Part shown: in pieces, positions 49,598-52,887 of the stretch | How the letters are laid out: every line of letters starts with the position of its first letter | Position numbering within the stretch: position 1 is the stretch's first letter | DNA from: Bacillota bacterium | GTDB taxonomy: Bacteria > Bacillota > UBA4882 > UBA8346 | Length of the DNA: 52,887 bases | Direction: 5' to 3' | Assembly (NCBI GenBank): GCA_023435565.1 | Contig: JAEYRN010000026.1 | Coordinates: 1 to 52,887 of the forward strand | Notes under the pieces: generated by a model | Databases searched by the model: none | Told to the model about the DNA's origin: nothing | The model's input: the letters and a program-made list of their open reading frames with translations, nothing else | Translations under genes and position numbers: made by a program

Positions 49598-50327
49598 TGA
49601 AGAATTATATGCCCTTTGGGCCAAAGAAGAATCCCCCTGGTCAACCTGGGCCAAACCTGTCCTATTTGCGACTATGAACGACAACGATATGAATGTGTCG
49701 CCTCTTCAATTCATTCCAAACGCAAGCTGGGCTCCCCCTTTCAACTACTCTATAGCGATTATATTGGATCTACCAGGAGAGGAGTCGGTACTTACCGGAC
49801 TTTCTCTTGCTCGGTCGGGCTATCAGCCTGTTCCTTTATATAACTGTTGCAAAGCGCCGGGTATGTTAGTTGATGTTACTTCTATAGTCGCTACATTGGC
49901 CGCCGGTGGAGAATTGTTATCAACAATCAATTTGCCCCCCTATGCTCCGCCAGCATTTTTGTTGGATAGCAACCGGCTTAATAATAGCGATTTAAGAATT
50001 CCGGGATATTTTGATAACCGTTGGTGTGTGGTACCACAGGATATGCCTTCGGCAACTTTCTTGAAAAAAAAGGGGATTCAAACTATTATATTACGTTCCG
50101 CATACCTCAAGGAAGATTTGTCTCATATTCTCTTCCGTTATCAGCAAGAAGGTTTAAAAATTGAAATTTCTCATCCTCTCAAGCTGGATATACTACCTAT
50201 CAATGTTTCAAGACCCTCTCTATTCAAAAGCCTATTTTACCGTTGGCAGGTACTCTTGGATCTACGGCGCAATTCATCCGGAGGATTTGGAGCCATTATT
50301 CCGGAACCGAGTTCTGCAGGGGGATGA
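49587..50327 (+). CDS. Hypothetical protein, third gene of ATP-grasp unit
   Basis: A 246-residue soluble protein that I do not recognise. It starts with an aromatic-rich segment (LYALWAKEESPWSTWAKPVLFA), then a Rossmann-like stretch (AIILDLPGEESVLTGLSLARSGY), two adjacent Cys (YNCC), and a C-terminal basic helix. ATG at 49587 overlaps the end of the ATP-grasp gene by 11 bases with AAAGGA 8 bases upstream. It likely works with that enzyme. Confidence 0.65.
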   Translation: MITNEELYALWAKEESPWSTWAKPVLFATMNDNDMNVSPLQFIPNASWAPPFNYSIAIILDLPGEESVLTGLSLARSGYQPVPLYNCCKAPGMLVDVTSIVATLAAGGELLSTINLPPYAPPAFLLDSNRLNNSDLRIPGYFDNRWCVVPQDMPSATFLKKKGIQTIILRSAYLKEDLSHILFRYQQEGLKIEISHPLKLDILPINVSRPSLFKSLFYRWQVLLDLRRNSSGGFGAIIPEPSSAGG

Positions 50328-50332
50328 TTATT

Positions 50333-50377
50333 ATGATTAAAAAAGGTCGATTCGAAGAACCGTTCCCTAAACCTTGA
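50333..50377 (+). CDS. Tiny reading frame, 14 residues
   Basis: ATG at 50333 begins 5 bases after the stop of the third gene, with AGGGGGATG just upstream. The product would be MIKKGRFEEPFPKP. It is too short to judge by composition. It could be chance, a leader peptide, or a peptide substrate for the neighbouring ATP-grasp ligase. Confidence 0.2.
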   Translation: MIKKGRFEEPFPKP

Positions 50378-50442
50378 AGAACTACATATTAAATATCGTA
50401 ATTAATACGCTTTAAAAAGAATAAAATGGGAGGTATATTTTA

Positions 50443-51231
50443 ATGATCACTGATAACAAATACATTAAACAATACCTATTATCCCCTGCAGCCGGCAAAA
50501 GAATTATCGCAAAATCTGTATTACATATTCCTTCAATTATGGAAGCATTACAAAATAGGACTTTAGTGATAATCGCCGGGACGACAAACGGGTATGTGGC
50601 CGAGGAATTGCTTAAAACAATAGGCCAAGCCGAAGACTTTTCCATGAAGAGATTCTTTAGGGGCGTTACCTTACCGCCTAAGTACCAAACCACCGATACG
50701 GGAAGATTAAATGATGAAAGCCTCTTTCCCGGAGATGTGGTAATTGTTAAAGGAAAGTGGCAAAAAGGTAAAACCATATTGGATGTCGTAGCAGATTTAC
50801 AAAAAGGTGACGTCATTATTAAAGGTGCTAATGCCGTTAACTTAGATACTATGCAGGCCGCTATCTATATCGGCCATCCTACTGGAGGCACTATCAGCAT
50901 TGCGCTTCAAGCCGTATTAGGAAGACGGGTCGAGTTATATCTTCCGGTAGGGCTGGAAAAAAGAATCTCCGGAGATATCAACAAAATCGCCCGGAGGTTA
51001 AACTCGCCGAACGCTTCCGGTTTCAGGTATCTGCCGGTGAGCGGAAACGTTATCACCGAACTTCAAGCGATACAACTAATATGCGGCGCCGAGGCCGAAC
51101 TTGTCGCCGGCGGCGGCGTATGCGGAGCGGAGGGAAGCTGTTGGATAGCTGTTTCCGGAACCGAGGAACAGCTGAATAGAGCGGACGAATTATTAAAACA
51201 CGCCAATCATGAGCCGAATTTTGAAATATAG
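50443..51231 (+). CDS. Conserved-looking hypothetical protein, GC-richer
   Basis: A 262-residue soluble protein. Segments such as LVIIAGTTNGYVAEELLK, DVVIVKGKW and GDVIIKGANAVN repeat an alternating beta pattern with Gly loops, and YIGHPTGGTISIALQA may bind a phosphate. I do not recognise the family. GGGAGG is 9 bases before the ATG. The second half (from about 50880) is clearly richer in GC than its neighbours, with runs like CGGCGGCGGCG, a sign of later acquisition. It lies 115 bases after the ATP-grasp unit. Confidence 0.7.
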   Translation: MITDNKYIKQYLLSPAAGKRIIAKSVLHIPSIMEALQNRTLVIIAGTTNGYVAEELLKTIGQAEDFSMKRFFRGVTLPPKYQTTDTGRLNDESLFPGDVVIVKGKWQKGKTILDVVADLQKGDVIIKGANAVNLDTMQAAIYIGHPTGGTISIALQAVLGRRVELYLPVGLEKRISGDINKIARRLNSPNASGFRYLPVSGNVITELQAIQLICGAEAELVAGGGVCGAEGSCWIAVSGTEEQLNRADELLKHANHEPNFEI

Positions 51232-51281
51232 TTATAGTTGTAAAGCTAATCTCCGACAACACCCATCCGTCAATCACCGCT

Positions 51282-51437
51282 ATGGATGATGCAACACTAA
51301 ACATAGATAATGTTAATACTATCTCGGGTACGAAAGTATATACGGTTGGAAATAGAAGGGTCAATATTAACGCCGGTCTTAACTGGGTTGGTTCGATGTT
51401 TGAGGAAACGGAGAATGGGATAATTAATAAGTATTAG
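51282..51437 (+). pseudogene. Possible gene remnant, 51 codons
   Basis: A frame open from 51225 to the stop at 51437 reads DDATLNIDNVNTISG then KVYTVGNRRVNINAGLNWVGS. It has no ribosome site before the ATG at 51282. It looks like the C-terminal end of a secreted or surface protein left after a deletion. Confidence is low. Confidence 0.3.
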
Positions 51438-51502
51438 ATTGATATTCCGTTGATTTTTTAAAAACCAATAATTTTCATTTATAGTTAAAGGAGGCCATAT
51501 TG

Positions 51503-52780
51503 ATGAAACGGATTATTATATTTACCAGTGTTTTACTTTTATTAATGGTTTTGATTGGAACGAATGTGTTTGGGGCTGATTATTTTTTGTATGACAGAGA
51601 AACCAACAAAATCTTATTTATGGGGAAAAACGATTCTGAATTCAGCGAAAAAATTGATATGGAGAAAAATCCGGATTATATGATGGCGACCGATAACCCC
51701 GATATTTATTTAGCGATTTTTGCTCCTGAAAATGTCCAAAAAACTAAAAAGCAAGACCAACCGGAACCCCAGAAAGGGCAATTGATTATTTTTGATGTAA
51801 CCACCGGAAGGACTGACGACTTGGTTGAACTAGGTTATGCTCCTTTCCAATGGGTTTATACCAAAGATCGAAGTCAATTCTATATTTCATATAAACCCAC
51901 GCCTGATTCGGAAAACTTAGAACTTCTTCGTTATAATATCACTGACAAAACATACGAAAAATTAGATAATTTTGCAAAAGAAGTAAGCCAATTAATTTTG
52001 TCAAATGATGAGTCAAGTTTGTATGCATTAGTACCGTCCAATAAACAAAGAAAAGAAACTGGTCAAATTTTGATATTAAATACTTCGCCATTATCAATAA
52101 CACATGCCTTACCTACAAATAATAACCCTCATTCCCTATTTTTAATTGGTTCGGATAAACTTGCAATAATCGACGTTGATCCCAAAAATAGAAAAGGGTC
52201 GGGAGTATTACGAATAATAAACAGTTACGATTATTCAACCATTGAGGAAAAAGTATTTCCCTCACCCTTCAAAATAAATAATATTTGGAACTCTGATTCC
52301 GAAACCTTAATAACTATAGCTAGTAGAGCTCAAAAAAATCATATATTTAAATCTTCTCCTGATAATGTAATTGTTAATGAAATCGATTCCTTTTTATTGG
52401 ATTTTAAGTATGACACCGATAAAAATTGCCTATACCTGTTGAATTCAAAAAATTTTCAAATACTTAATTATAATGATGACAATCAATTAACTGTCTGTGA
52501 AACCGACATCAATAAATACGATGTTTATAATTATCAGATTAACCTTATTCCAAATTCCGATATAGCTGCGCTCTATTGCCTAGCCGGAGGCAAACTTAAA
52601 TTAATTGATTTAACGGATAACAGTTTATTAACAAAAGTCAGTTATGGCCGTTCAGGTAAAAAATTCCGTAACTTTATGTCGAATCTTGTGGTCAGTTTAG
52701 CATTATCGGTAGTAACATCATATCCCTATGGAGGATATTACTATAATGTTTGTACTGTTGATCTATTTAGGGGTTCCTGA
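51503..52780 (+). CDS. Secreted propeller-like protein
   Basis: A 425-residue exported protein with a signal peptide (about 1-24, ending at FGAD). The rest is beta-rich with repeated DxxTG or DNxxxT turns (FDVTTGRTDDLVELG, RYNITDKTYEKLDNF, ILNTSPLS, LRIINSYDY), which suggests a WD40- or YVTN-like propeller of six or seven blades. Its C-terminus has the segment YPYGGYYYNV. ATG at 51503 has AAAGGAGG 8 bases upstream. No known family recognised. No gene follows in the last 107 bases of the window. Confidence 0.65.
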   Translation: MKRIIIFTSVLLLLMVLIGTNVFGADYFLYDRETNKILFMGKNDSEFSEKIDMEKNPDYMMATDNPDIYLAIFAPENVQKTKKQDQPEPQKGQLIIFDVTTGRTDDLVELGYAPFQWVYTKDRSQFYISYKPTPDSENLELLRYNITDKTYEKLDNFAKEVSQLILSNDESSLYALVPSNKQRKETGQILILNTSPLSITHALPTNNNPHSLFLIGSDKLAIIDVDPKNRKGSGVLRIINSYDYSTIEEKVFPSPFKINNIWNSDSETLITIASRAQKNHIFKSSPDNVIVNEIDSFLLDFKYDTDKNCLYLLNSKNFQILNYNDDNQLTVCETDINKYDVYNYQINLIPNSDIAALYCLAGGKLKLIDLTDNSLLTKVSYGRSGKKFRNFMSNLVVSLALSVVTSYPYGGYYYNVCTVDLFRGS

Positions 52781-52833
52781 AAAACTCACAAGCCCTTATA
52801 AATACAGGTAAAACGCCATGAAATCGGCAGGAC

Positions 52834-52877
52834 AAATGCAAGGAAAACGCGAATAAATCAATAAAATCCTTGCATTT
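52834..52877. repeat. Inverted repeat near the window edge
   Basis: AAATGCAAGGA (52834-52844) and TCCTTGCATTT (52867-52877) form a perfect 11-bp inverted repeat around 22 bases. It may be a terminator without a T tract or the end of a mobile element; the window stops 10 bases later. Confidence 0.4.
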
Positions 52878-52887
52878 GGAGATGGAA

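Noticed and set aside
1..52887. CRISPR array, tRNA, rRNA, prophage or transposase
   Set aside because: No regularly spaced repeats, cloverleaf sequences or matching protein motifs were seen.

Overview
The window looks like chromosome from an anaerobic, endospore-forming member of the Bacillota (Firmicutes) with moderately low GC. The evidence is a set of sporulation genes (spo0A, spoVS, an SspF-type spore protein, cwlD, a YqhV-like membrane protein, a phosphosulfolactate synthase homologue), Firmicutes-type synteny (rlmN-FHA-prpC-prkC-rsgA-rpe and cinA-thpR-recA-recX-rny-ymdB-spoVS), and fermentative enzymes (AdhE, indolepyruvate:ferredoxin oxidoreductase). A signal-peptide protein at 22322-23512 ending in a typical outer-membrane beta-barrel motif raises the possibility of a diderm spore former. 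Starts at TTG and GTG are common.

Layout. 1-2.8 kb: DHA3-type MFS exporter, small cupin, lipA. 2.9-10.1 kb, minus strand: a TrpP-like tryptophan uptake protein with a full ECF energising module (two ATPases and EcfT), followed by iorA-iorB-paaK for oxidation of aromatic 2-oxo acids. The trpP operon starts with a strong promoter, then a run of NAG triplets spaced like a TRAP binding site, then an attenuator. This is the most striking regulatory signal in the window. 10.2-16 kb: PilZ and HD-GYP c-di-GMP genes flank a glycosyltransferase-MFS-deacetylase-YkoP cluster that probably makes and moves a glycolipid or envelope glycan. 16-27 kb: peptidase, ReoY-like protein, HAD phosphatase, murC with a structured leader, sspF, a candidate small RNA, the beta-barrel protein, YqhV, UPF0756, ComA, a lipoprotein and a flavin-type oxidase.

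26.8-33.8 kb: ReoM, CheX, Rpe, RsgA, PASTA kinase PrkC, phosphatase PrpC, FHA protein and RlmN, a translation and cell-wall signalling cluster. 33.9-43.8 kb: spo0A with a near-perfect sigma-H promoter overlapping a 0A box, a GNAT enzyme, spoVS, ymdB, rny, recX and recA (SOS box), thpR, cinA and cwlD. 44-52.9 kb: speD with a long foldable leader, adhE, a three-gene unit built around a glutathionylspermidine-synthase-like ATP-grasp enzyme with an unknown membrane protein and an unknown soluble protein, an unknown GC-richer gene, and a secreted propeller-like protein.

Two full copies and one collapsed copy of a roughly 115-bp hairpin element, each right after a stop codon, form a dispersed repeat family whose inner stem shows compensatory changes. 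No rRNA, tRNA, CRISPR array, transposase or phage gene was recognised.
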